Positions 25,901 through 32,573 of a DNA stretch of 32,573 nucleotides are shown here, in pieces. Where the stretch lies: the NCBI GenBank assembly GCA_946186115.1, contig CAMHLV010000037.1, positions 1 to 32,573 on the forward strand. Direction: 5' to 3'. Source of the DNA: an uncultured Prevotella sp. Lineage in GTDB: Bacteria; Bacteroidota; Bacteroidia; Bacteroidales; Bacteroidaceae. The stretch's first letter is position 1. Every line of letters begins with the position of its first letter. Below the pieces are notes generated by a model. The model saw only the letters and a list, made by a program, of their open reading frames with translations, was not told the origin of the DNA and ran no database searches. Both the position numbers and the translations under genes were made by a program.

Positions 25901-26123
25901 AGGTAATACGAAGCATGTTCTTGCCTTCAGGACAAGTCAATGAGAACCTACCGTTAGCATCTGTAACAGTACCAACCTGAGTTCCCACGACGATTACGGT
26001 AGCACCGATAACGGGCTCACCGTCTTCCTGAGAGGTCACAGTACCGTTAACCTTTGTCTGGGCCATGACTACTCCTACCATGAGGAACAGGCATGCCAGA
26101 ATCATTGTTAATCTTTCTTTCAT
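22932..26123 (-). CDS. SusC/RagA-family TonB-linked outer-membrane transporter
   Basis: 1063 aa. Signal peptide 1-21; then the carboxypeptidase-regulatory-like domain (about 24-100; VNGTVTSQEDGEPVIGATV), the TonB-box region DEVVVVAYGTAKRQSITGAV, the plug (IRIRGIGSLNGSNTPLYVVDG, VLKDAASAALYGNRASAGVVIITTKSG) and a 22-strand barrel ending in the terminal Phe of WNLGLALSF. There is no N-terminal STN domain, so an anti-sigma signalling role is unlikely. SusC proteins import ligand captured by SusD using TonB energy. It has its own promoter about 95 nt upstream and a terminator separates it from the proteases. No regulator or glycoside hydrolase is adjacent on this strand. Confidence 0.97.
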   Translation of the reverse strand: MKERLTMILACLFLMVGVVMAQTKVNGTVTSQEDGEPVIGATVIVVGTQVGTVTDANGRFSLTCPEGKNMLRITYVGMEPIEVSARPNMRIVLTSDQTALDEVVVVAYGTAKRQSITGAVSSIDSKEIEKRIGTTVTGALEGSAPGVQVNNTYGEPGAEPTIRIRGIGSLNGSNTPLYVVDGIIYNGNIADLNPDDIQSMSVLKDAASAALYGNRASAGVVIITTKSGSSSNKAQINLKINHGFYNRGIPEYDRMGVKDFMETSWKALKNWAMTGSLGLDEAAAKAYASEKLITSVNLRNIFDRPNDQLFDGEGNLVANQLAGYTDLDWEDRIERTGQRQEYVLSGTYSNEKVNVYSSLGYLKERGYVIGSDYERYTARVNTSYTPNKWITAGVNVNGAISTQHFNNNAKGSYYANPFYTARYMAPIYPYYMHNEDGSIMLDQNGEPVWDTTSDYLDNRNIAYELTKDKDTRKRNVLNGTAFLTLNLPYDFSFTVKGNMSHRSQPRQRYNNAEIGDGATNGGRLTQYNYDYEDYTMQELLNWGHDYGKHHVDALVGHENTHYGADYIYGMNTGMAVDGVFVLNNFLTNSYYQGYSDEYNTESYLARARYNYDQKYFVDASWRRDGSSRFHKDNRWGNFFSFGASWNIKKENFMNDVHWVNQLRLRASYGETGNDAGVGYYGYQALYYIDKNGSNPALMKQSLSAEDIKWETAQTIDLAVEGRLFNRLNFSIGYFDRRNKDLLFAVRLPLSAGSYSYNEDNYNMTVNKNIGTIANRGWEISLDGDIVKKGDWYWNLGVDATFLKNKIIKLPNGDNILSGMHNYTEGRSLYDFYTYHFEGVDQMTGNSLYTLDPEKKEAAEKAGELVTINGVDYTTDTAHGLRDFHGTAAPTMYGSVHTNVGWKDLALTVLMTYSLGGKVFDGSYQDLMSTSAMSSGSAIHVDAKNAWNGVPEGMTETSTNRIDAGGIPLMSYDRSQYNNATSDRWLTSASYLVMKNINLSYSLPKKLLAPLNGAISSLTLTVGVENLFTVTGRKGLNPQYNFLGGSDDTYVTARVWNLGLALSF

Positions 26124-26221
26124 AAATCTCTCTCGTTTTTTTAATAATAGTTTAAATATAATGCTTATTATTCGCTTTTGCTTGTGTCAAAATCTTATAT
26201 GTTTCCTGTCAATTAGGGCTG

Positions 26222-26253
26222 CAAAAGTAATAAAATGATATGAAATTACCAAA
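26222..26253 (-). promoter_or_regulatory. susCD promoter
   Basis: The complement has TTTG at 26253-26250 and TACTTTTG at 26229-26222, with a 20-nt gap. The leader before the susC ATG would be about 95 nt, long enough for post-transcriptional control, though no hairpin there was recognised. Confidence 0.75.
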
Positions 26254-26305
26254 AATTTCAATAATTTTTTTTAAAAGTGACGTGTCTTGGTAACATAAAG
26301 CAAGA

Positions 26306-26345
26306 AAAGCAACGGAATTTCTACGTTTGTAGTATCCGTTGCTTT
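26306..26345 (-). terminator. Terminator of the M6 protease operon
   Basis: An 11-bp perfect stem (26306-26316 with 26335-26345, AAAGCAACGGA and complement) lies 53 nt downstream of the protease stop codon at 26398; read on the minus strand the 3' side is T-rich. Confidence 0.75.
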
Positions 26346-26397
26346 CCTTATGTGAATTTATCTTTCGCCTTACCTATATATAATATATAAGGATATG

Positions 26398-28149
26398 CTA
26401 TTTCTGAATTAGTTTCTTTCCTTCGCGAACAACCAGTCCCTTGTAGTCGTTGCCGACGCGCTGTCCCTGCATGTTGTAACTGGGATGAAGCAAATTGCCA
26501 GTCGTATTGGCTGTTGGCAGCTTAACGGCAGATGGAGTGGAAGTAGAACTGATATTAAATGTAATGAGCCTGCTGCTTGTATTCATCTTGATGTCAGACA
26601 GTCCCCATGGACATTCCTCGCCTCCCCAGGTCTTAAGATTAGCTGGTGTCGTCTCATTGTTGAGCTTTGTGACATTTGCCGTTCCAGGAAAAACATCATA
26701 TGCTGTACCCATACGGCTGCTCGGACTTGTCCCTCCGGCACGTACTATTTCGTAGTAGTTGTGATTGGGATTGCTATTGACTTTGTTCTTGCTCCATACT
26801 GTCAGGTCTGTCCTGTCCACTCTGTGAACCAACAGTCCGCTGCCGGGAACGTATTCATTCCATTTATAGTCTTTGCCTTTCTGGCGGTTTTCCAATAGGA
26901 AGAATTCATCGGCAACAGGAGTCTCAATCATATATCCCTTACCTTCTTTGCTCACGTCTTCAAGCGAGTAGCTTCCCTCAGCTTCAATCTTTTCCGGCTG
27001 GTCAATGAATCCTACCAACCACCTTTCGTAGAGTGAGTATCCAATAGGAGTGCGCCCTTTGTCTCCGTCGGAGCCTTCGGCCATAACCGACCAGTCGCCA
27101 GGGTCGTTGCTTTGGCCTCCACCGGCACTGTAGTCTGAATCGTAGAAGTCGGGCAGGCCTAACACATGACTGAACTCATGGCAGATGGTGCCTATACCTG
27201 CTATGGTATGACCTCCTAATAATAGCCTTTCCCATCCGTACATTTCTACAGAACTGGCATAATCCTCAAAAGCGACACCGTCTTTTGTCACTACCTCTCC
27301 ACTCGTGGAGCGAATGATGGAGCGGTGAGGCCACCAATATCTGGAATTGTTGCCGGAATAGTTGGCACCGCAACCAGGAACAATAAAGAACACCATGTCA
27401 ACCACACCATCGCCGTCGCGGTCGTAGTCGGCATAGTTGATGTCAGCATCTGCGGCATCAAGTACGGCATTTATGATTTTTCTACAGCCTGAAGTTCCTT
27501 TGGGGTCTGTCTGGCTATAGTCAACCTTATATGGCCCATAGACATCGAACTCTGGCTTGAACTTGCCCAGCGAGTTGTCGCTGAAGTAGTCGCGAACGCT
27601 GCCTGTATAACTCTGGTTGTCGTAGCCAGTATATCCCTCTTTGTTTACCATATTGGTAAGCAGCTCCTTATAGTCGCTGCGAGAGAACGACTTGTCGTTG
27701 TACTCTATTAGAATAAGGAGTCCGCGGAAATTATTATAGTCGTAGTTTGCAGCTCGTCGGCTCTTAAGCGTCTCTTTCTGTCTCTGCTGAACCAGAGCAT
27801 TCATTTCAGTCATCTCTGCTGTCATCTCTGGAACCAGCATCTTTTTCACTCCTGACAGGAATGCCTGCTCTGAAGCAGAGCGCTCTGCCAAATCGTGAGC
27901 TATCTGTGCAGTCGGCACTAATATTCCATCCTTCAGATCTGCATATACATAATATCCGCGACTATCCTGCACCACCGAATATCCATCATCGGTAGTATTG
28001 AAACTTCTCCATTCGTCGCCATGGAGGCGGATGGTAATGTTGGTTCCATCGGGCTGTTGTACCTTGACAGCAGCTTTATGAGCCGGGATAGCCATCACGC
28101 AGCAAACATTGAGAGCAATGGCTGTCAGCAAAAGAAATGCTCTCTTCAT
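26398..28149 (-). CDS. Secreted M6-family metalloprotease (immune-inhibitor-A-like), shorter paralogue
   Basis: 583 aa. Signal peptide 1-20 (KRAFLLLTAIALNVCCVMA). The propeptide-like region has VQQPDGTNITIRLHGDEWRS and DDGYSVV; the catalytic domain has FRGLLILIEYNDKSFSR, SYTGSVRDYFSDNS, the zinc motif HEFSHVLGLPDFYD (two His and Asp ligands plus catalytic Glu; about residues 326-339) and the Met-turn-like DWSVMAEG. M6 peptidases are secreted zinc endopeptidases. It ends with the compact tail (YNMQGQRV, YKG, EGKK). It starts one nucleotide after the stop of its upstream paralogue, so it is certainly co-transcribed, and lacks the Ig-like and OB-like C-terminal extension of that paralogue. Confidence 0.93.
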   Translation of the reverse strand: MKRAFLLLTAIALNVCCVMAIPAHKAAVKVQQPDGTNITIRLHGDEWRSFNTTDDGYSVVQDSRGYYVYADLKDGILVPTAQIAHDLAERSASEQAFLSGVKKMLVPEMTAEMTEMNALVQQRQKETLKSRRAANYDYNNFRGLLILIEYNDKSFSRSDYKELLTNMVNKEGYTGYDNQSYTGSVRDYFSDNSLGKFKPEFDVYGPYKVDYSQTDPKGTSGCRKIINAVLDAADADINYADYDRDGDGVVDMVFFIVPGCGANYSGNNSRYWWPHRSIIRSTSGEVVTKDGVAFEDYASSVEMYGWERLLLGGHTIAGIGTICHEFSHVLGLPDFYDSDYSAGGGQSNDPGDWSVMAEGSDGDKGRTPIGYSLYERWLVGFIDQPEKIEAEGSYSLEDVSKEGKGYMIETPVADEFFLLENRQKGKDYKWNEYVPGSGLLVHRVDRTDLTVWSKNKVNSNPNHNYYEIVRAGGTSPSSRMGTAYDVFPGTANVTKLNNETTPANLKTWGGEECPWGLSDIKMNTSSRLITFNISSTSTPSAVKLPTANTTGNLLHPSYNMQGQRVGNDYKGLVVREGKKLIQK

Positions 28150-28150
28150 A

Positions 28151-30679
28151 CTATTTGTTAATCATTTTTTTGCCATTCCTGATAATCAGACCTCTGTAGT
28201 TATTGCTGACGCGCTGGCCATGAATGTTGTAAAGCATACCATTAGCCTCTTTGGAGTCTGTGCTGAGCACACTGATGGCTGTGGGTGCATCAACCTCTAA
28301 GGGACTCTCAAGCAATTTCAGCTCATTAATAGTAGAATTGTTTGCAACATTGGTGCCATATATGGCCTTGATGTCATAATATTTGCCTGTTATGTCGCTG
28401 GGGACACTAATTCCGCTAATCTTGAAAGCATTGTATAGACGGGCGCGCTTGTCTCCTACAACAGCCCAAACACCGCTGCTTCGTTCCAGCTGGACAGCTT
28501 TCACAATTACATAATCGGAGTAATCAGACTCTGTTAATTCCTCAAGCTTTACTTCTCGGGGCTTAACCTCGTCACCAGCAGTTATGGTCAGACCGCTATC
28601 ATTGGTAGAACCTTCTACGCCTACTGCCTGGAGCATGTCGTTCACCTTACCTAATTTGGCTACTAATGTGCCATTAATGCGGTCGTTTTTCTTCAAGTTA
28701 AGTCCTGTGTTAGAGAACATGATATTTCCTTTAGTATCACGAATGTATGCATCATCACCATAGACATAAAGCACCTCGGCATCCTGCAGTTGTACAAGGC
28801 ATTGTTCATCCACGTCTAGCTGCTTGAATGCAGCAACGTCTATAGCCTCCACTTTCTCAACAGTTACCGTACATGAAGATTCCAACCCATTGTTACTTGT
28901 TGCGGTAATCACTGCCTTGCCAACTGCAATACCCTTGACATTACCTTCCTGATCAACGGTTGCAACCTTTTTGTTATTTGACGACCACGTCAGCGAATAT
29001 TCAGCATAGTCAGGAGTAACTGTAGCTTCAATTTTCGACACAAGTCCTACACCGACAGAGAGCGTTGCAGGCAGGTTGAGCGATTTCAACTCAAAGGTGT
29101 TGGTTACATCAAATGAGATTTTCTTGTTGGACAACTTGATATTTGTCAGCCCCCACTTGGTATTCGTACCATCCCATGTCTTCAGGTTGGCTGGCGACGT
29201 GCTATTATGCAGAGACGTTTTGCCGTTTGACGGGAACAGGTCGCGTGAGGAGGCATTGCTGCTACTTGTACCATTGGCACGTACCACCTCGTAATAGTTG
29301 TGCGAGGGATTGCAGTTTATAGTGTTGCTAGTCCAGACATTGGAGCCTGGTTTCTCCACACGGTGTACCAGCATGCCACTGCCAGGCAGATAGGCATCCC
29401 ACTTGAAATCATTTTTCTGACGGTTCTCCAACAAGAAGAACTCGTCGTTGACAGGAGTGTCGATGCGGTAGCCCTTGCCCTCTTTGTAAAGTGCATCCAA
29501 CTGATAGCTGCCTTCTGCATTAATCTTTTCCGGTTCATCAGCAAATCCAACAGCGTATCGTTCATAAAGTGAATAGCCTACGGGAGTGCGTCCGCGGTTG
29601 TTGTCTGCACCGCTAGCCATCACAGACCATCCGCCTGGATGTTTGCTCTCACCGCCACTCTCTCCGTAATCAGTATCATAAAAGTCAGGCAAGCCTAACA
29701 CATGGCTGAACTCATGGCAGATGGTGCCAATACCATCGATACAATTATTGAAGCCGGAAGGTCGGCTTTCCCAACCATACATCTCAGTAGAGCTGGCATA
29801 GTCTCTAAGATATACACCATCTTTCTTCGGATACGACCATCCGGAGGTCATTATCGAGCGGTGGGGCCACCACAGACGACTGTCATTGCCAGAATAGCTG
29901 GAGCTGTAGCCTGCAACCATAAAAAACACCAAGTCCACATATCCGTCCTTGTCGCAGTCATAATCAGCAAAGTTGACATCTGCGTCAGCTGCATTGACAG
30001 CTGCGTTAAGAATAGTCCTCGAATTGCTCGTGCCATTGGAATCATACTGGCTGTAATTAATCTTATAAGGACCTACCACGTCAAACTGAGGCGAGAACTT
30101 ACCCAATGAGTTGTCGCTAAAGTAGTCACGTACACTACCTGTATAACTCTGGTCGTCATATCCTGTATAACCCTCTTTGTTTACCATTTCGGAGAGTATG
30201 TTCTTATAGTCTTCGCGAGAGAATGACCTGTCGTTGAACTCCACCAGGATAAGCAGTCCCTTAAAGTTGTTGTAGCTTGCGGCTCTGTGCGAACGTAGCG
30301 CTTTTTGCTGCTCCTGCTTTACCAGTGCCTTCATCTCGGCCATCTGAGCCGTCATCTCGGGAACCTGGTATTTCTTGACGTCAGCCAGGAATGCCTGCTC
30401 TGAAGCAGAGCGCTCTGCCAAATCGTGCGCCACCTGTGCCGTAGCCTTAAGCTGGCCGTCCTTGAGTTCTGCATACACATAGTATCCACGATCGTCTTTC
30501 ACCACCGAATATCCGTCGTCAGTGGTGTTGAAACTTCTCCATTCGTCGCCATGCAGGCGAATAGTAACATAGGTTCCGTCAGGCTGCTGTACCTTATTTG
30601 CAGCCTTGTGTGCTGGTCTTGCCATCATGCTGATTGCGCAAAGCAGCAAGGTTGTCATTAATATAGAAAGTCTTTTCAT
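28151..30679 (-). CDS. Secreted M6-family metalloprotease with BIG2-like and OB-like C-terminal domains
   Basis: 842 aa. Signal peptide 1-20. Propeptide and catalytic domain resemble the paralogue downstream: VQQPDGTYVTIRLHGDEWRS, SYTGSVRDYFSDNS, zinc motif HEFSHVLGLPDFYD and WSVMASG. After about residue 535 there is an extra bacterial Ig-like (BIG2) domain (SLTWSSNNKKVATVDQEGNV, GKAVITATS), then an OB-fold-like segment (about 620-790; CLVQLQDAEVLYVYGDDAYI), then the compact tail (YNIHGQRV, YRG, NGKK). It is the first gene of a two-gene operon with a clear promoter. The extra domains may bind substrate or cell wall. Stretches of DNA identical to the second copy indicate tandem duplication. 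Confidence 0.93.
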   Translation of the reverse strand: MKRLSILMTTLLLCAISMMARPAHKAANKVQQPDGTYVTIRLHGDEWRSFNTTDDGYSVVKDDRGYYVYAELKDGQLKATAQVAHDLAERSASEQAFLADVKKYQVPEMTAQMAEMKALVKQEQQKALRSHRAASYNNFKGLLILVEFNDRSFSREDYKNILSEMVNKEGYTGYDDQSYTGSVRDYFSDNSLGKFSPQFDVVGPYKINYSQYDSNGTSNSRTILNAAVNAADADVNFADYDCDKDGYVDLVFFMVAGYSSSYSGNDSRLWWPHRSIMTSGWSYPKKDGVYLRDYASSTEMYGWESRPSGFNNCIDGIGTICHEFSHVLGLPDFYDTDYGESGGESKHPGGWSVMASGADNNRGRTPVGYSLYERYAVGFADEPEKINAEGSYQLDALYKEGKGYRIDTPVNDEFFLLENRQKNDFKWDAYLPGSGMLVHRVEKPGSNVWTSNTINCNPSHNYYEVVRANGTSSSNASSRDLFPSNGKTSLHNSTSPANLKTWDGTNTKWGLTNIKLSNKKISFDVTNTFELKSLNLPATLSVGVGLVSKIEATVTPDYAEYSLTWSSNNKKVATVDQEGNVKGIAVGKAVITATSNNGLESSCTVTVEKVEAIDVAAFKQLDVDEQCLVQLQDAEVLYVYGDDAYIRDTKGNIMFSNTGLNLKKNDRINGTLVAKLGKVNDMLQAVGVEGSTNDSGLTITAGDEVKPREVKLEELTESDYSDYVIVKAVQLERSSGVWAVVGDKRARLYNAFKISGISVPSDITGKYYDIKAIYGTNVANNSTINELKLLESPLEVDAPTAISVLSTDSKEANGMLYNIHGQRVSNNYRGLIIRNGKKMINK

Positions 30680-30715
30680 ATTCTTTAGTTAAAAGATAAC
30701 ACATTTTTAACCTTG

Positions 30716-30746
30716 CAAAGGTAATGCTTATCCTGCTAAACACAAA
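30716..30746 (-). promoter_or_regulatory. Promoter of the M6 protease operon
   Basis: The complement has TTTG at 30746-30743 and TACCTTTG at 30723-30716, with a 19-nt gap. The leader to the ATG at 30679 would be about 33 nt. Confidence 0.75.
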
Positions 30747-30879
30747 GGAAATAAACATTTTTTTTCTTTTTTTCCGAAATATAGCCTGTGGAACAAGGAT
30801 ATATAATAACGACAACACAGGACTGCACTGACAATCTTTTATAATGAAACGGTAACAAATGAACTCGAAAATAGTTGTC

Positions 30880-31306
30880 TATACTAGAGATTTTTCAGAA
30901 AAAGGTTGCAAGGTTGTCAAAACGCCGATGTGCAAAGGGTCTGCAACCTGTCGAAGGTTGTCAGAGGTTGTCAAAAGGTTGTCAAAAAAGGCAGGGGTTA
31001 CAGTCCTCTGAATGATAGCTGTCGAGGATAGGCCAAAGTGCTTTGTTGTAAGGCATTTCGCAGAATTTATGATGGAGCAAAGCGTTGAATTCTCTAGAGA
31101 ATTTAACCCCAACAACTATCGTAAAATGTTCTTAATGACGTGATGGAAACGACTTAAAAAGTAGCAAAAGTGTGTTGTGCGCGCAAACGCCTCGAAAAGT
31201 CTGTCAACCTTTTGACAACCTCTGACAACCTTCGACAGGTTGCAAACCCTGTGTACATCGGGGTTTTGACAACTTTGCAACCTTTTTCTGAAAAAATCCC
31301 GGTATA
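30880..31306. mobile_element. Non-autonomous element with about 100-bp inverted arms (MITE-like)
   Basis: The left arm 30889-30984 and the complement of 31202-31298 are nearly identical; by eye six substitutions and one single-T indel. The pairing may extend to TATAC at 30880-30884 and GTATA at 31302-31306. The ends begin GATTTTT(T)CAGAAAAAGG. Arms contain GGTTGTCA at 30912, 30956, 30966 and 30977, with complements at 31213 and 31223. The 217-bp core has a perfect 16-bp palindrome (31088-31103) and no convincing open frame. It fills the gap between the protease promoter and the terminator of the next gene. There is no transposase and no certain target-site duplication, so mobility is inferred. 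Confidence 0.6.
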
Positions 31307-31308
31307 AG

Positions 31309-31340
31309 AAAAAATCGGGAGCGCATGAAGCACTCCCGAT
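31309..31340 (-). terminator. Intrinsic terminator of the gene at 31366
   Basis: ATCGGGAG (31314-31321) pairs with CTCCCGAT (31333-31340); read on the minus strand the stem is followed by a run of six T (31314-31309). It starts 25 nt after the stop codon. Confidence 0.85.
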
Positions 31341-31365
31341 GTAATTATGATTATAAGTGTGGTTC

Positions 31366-32573
31366 TTACTTATTCACAAACTTTTTACCATCCTTGATAA
31401 TCATACCCTTGTAGTCGTTGTTTACACGCTGACCAGCGAGGTTGTATGCAGGTGACTTACTGTCGAGCTTGTTCACGGCAACGTTGATGCCCGATCCCTC
31501 ACCCTGTTTGACAGTAACGGCCAAGCGAGCGCCCTCCTGACAGAAAATCAGATTAGCCTGACGGCTAGAGGTTCCGGAAGGAAGTGCATCTGCCTGGAAT
31601 ATTAAGTGGAAATAAGCCTCCTTCAAAGAATTGTTTTCAACTGTGAAATGGGGGTCAATATTAATTGTCAGCCATTCGGGTTGCTCATCAGAACCATAAT
31701 CTAACCACAAGTTTGGTGTTAATTCTCCAGATTCAGTTTGGTAAACAAGCATCGGTTGAATGTCATTAATAGCAACACTTCCTCCTTCAGCGGGAATTGT
31801 CAGGTCGGTAGCACTCTCTGTGTGGAGGTAGCCATAGCATGCATCAATAAATCCAACGAGAGCGTCTCCAACGAAAGTGAGATAATAACCAGAATAAGTT
31901 TCTTCATCCGTTCTGATGAGGAATGTTGTAGAGTTTCCTACGGGGTTAGGAGACATCATTCCCAATAGTGTTCCACTGAAATTGCACTCATTCCAACCCT
32001 CGAAAACCACTGCAAACTCTTCGTCTAACATCAAATATTCAAGGTCTTCGGTCATACCGAGCTCATCTTCAACATAAAACTTTGTCCATGCAAGTCTAGT
32101 AGCCTGGCTTCCAGAATTAATCTCATCGGTATTCAGGTCTGCCTGAGCTATGAGATCGCCCAATACAAAATGTCCATCTTCACTTAACGAGGCTTTGTGA
32201 ATCTTACAAGTCAGTTTGGGTGTCTTAGTAAGTTGCAGAACACTTCTTTTGTAGTTATATAACATCAAGCTTATACCAGTAAAATACAATGGCTTGGCAG
32301 GCTTTCCCTGATAGTGGATTGTTGATTTGTATTTGGTAGGATCTGCTAATGTTGACAATTGTCCATTTGGACTACCCTTGGTGAAAGTATAAGGAGGATC
32401 GCTGTCTTCTTGCCAATCTGATGCTTTACCGCCAACAAACCAAGGCATACTGCTCCAGGTGAAAGGCTGTGAGGGCTCACCTTCAAGTGAAGACACTAAA
32501 ATGGGAGAACAGAGAGAAATAGAGTTTTGAGGGTCTGCAAAAAAAGAAAAATCCGCAGAAGAACCTGTAATGG
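31366..32573 (-). CDS. Secreted-type protein with BACON-like domain and C-terminal tail, 5' end outside the window
   Basis: About 402 codons are visible, and the frame stays open to the window edge (reading ITGSSADFSFFADPQNS before the first in-frame GTG at 32496), so the true start and any signal peptide lie beyond 32573. I do not recognise the N-terminal two thirds, which looks beta-rich (PYTFTKGSPNGQ, LTCKIHKASLSED, VVFEGWNE). Residues near the end (SVAINDIQP, PEWLTINID, SSRQANLIFCQEG, LAVTVKQGEG) resemble a BACON domain, which in Bacteroidetes is often a mucin- or carbohydrate-targeting or spacer module. The protein ends in the compact tail YNLAGQRV, YKG, DGKK. It is followed by a strong terminator. 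Function unknown. Confidence 0.82.
   Translation of the reverse strand, partial: ITGSSADFSFFADPQNSISLCSPILVSSLEGEPSQPFTWSSMPWFVGGKASDWQEDSDPPYTFTKGSPNGQLSTLADPTKYKSTIHYQGKPAKPLYFTGISLMLYNYKRSVLQLTKTPKLTCKIHKASLSEDGHFVLGDLIAQADLNTDEINSGSQATRLAWTKFYVEDELGMTEDLEYLMLDEEFAVVFEGWNECNFSGTLLGMMSPNPVGNSTTFLIRTDEETYSGYYLTFVGDALVGFIDACYGYLHTESATDLTIPAEGGSVAINDIQPMLVYQTESGELTPNLWLDYGSDEQPEWLTINIDPHFTVENNSLKEAYFHLIFQADALPSGTSSRQANLIFCQEGARLAVTVKQGEGSGINVAVNKLDSKSPAYNLAGQRVNNDYKGMIIKDGKKFVNK

Noticed and set aside
30912..30984. GGTTGTCA repeats considered as a CRISPR array
   Set aside because: The units are 8 bp with 2-36 bp between them, also present in inverted orientation; no repeat-spacer structure and no cas genes.
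30879..31115. 78-codon minus-strand open frame inside the inverted-repeat element
   Set aside because: Half of it is simply the translated repeat arm; no SD, promoter or recognisable domain.
32496..32573. Start of the last gene at GTG 32496
   Set aside because: The frame is open to the window edge with protein-like sequence and there is no signal peptide after the GTG, although the protein carries a secretion-type tail; it is a 5'-truncated gene.

Overview
The window looks like part of a Bacteroidales chromosome, most likely from the Prevotella/Segatella/Xylanibacter group. The evidence is a SusC/SusD pair, Bacteroidetes-type promoters (TAnnTTTG at -7, TTTG or TTG about 19-20 nt further upstream), many secreted proteins with related C-terminal sorting-type tails, and a RecA, DnaK and MnmA of Bacteroidetes flavour. 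This assignment is inference; no rRNA or other phylogenetic marker lies in the window.

Layout. Positions 1-7.1 kb hold mostly housekeeping genes: the first 16 codons of dnaK (minus strand), a divergent secreted protein with a BamE/SmpA-like C-terminus, recA, a short MGMT-type alkyltransferase protein, a Pif1-like helicase, a saccharopine-dehydrogenase-fold enzyme (probably the carboxyspermidine/carboxynorspermidine dehydrogenase of polyamine synthesis) and an unrecognised cytoplasmic protein. At 7.1-7.3 kb lies a 35-codon gene with its own promoter, Shine-Dalgarno sequence and terminator. From 7.5 to 14 kb come a secreted protein of unknown function, then a noncoding stretch with an inverted-repeat element and three palindromes spaced exactly 22 bp apart, then a two-gene pectin-degradation operon: a pectate lyase (PL1) fused to a pectin methylesterase (CE8), translationally coupled to a second PL1 lyase. 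mnmA follows on the minus strand.

Positions 15.4-21.2 kb form a four-gene plus-strand operon: a CotH-type surface protein with lamin-tail and chitobiase-like domains, an exported alpha/beta hydrolase, an aldose-1-epimerase-like protein, and a CotH-like protein that has lost the second half of its kinase fold. A bidirectional terminator separates it from the minus-strand half, which holds a SusC/SusD outer-membrane uptake pair (21.3-26.1 kb), two tandem paralogous M6-family metalloproteases (26.4-30.7 kb), a 0.4 kb element with about 100-bp near-identical inverted arms (30.9-31.3 kb), and the 3' part of a secreted BACON-like-domain protein running off the window.

Functionally the right-hand two thirds is an exported toolkit: pectin demethylation and cleavage, surface adhesin/kinase-like proteins, nutrient import and secreted proteolysis. 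Several of these proteins share a compact C-terminal tail that is probably a type IX-secretion-related sorting signal. The least explained elements are the long inverted-repeat element near 31 kb, the 22-bp-phased palindromes before the pectinase gene, the 35-aa gene, and an AT-rich repeat that appears to have become coding sequence inside mnmA.
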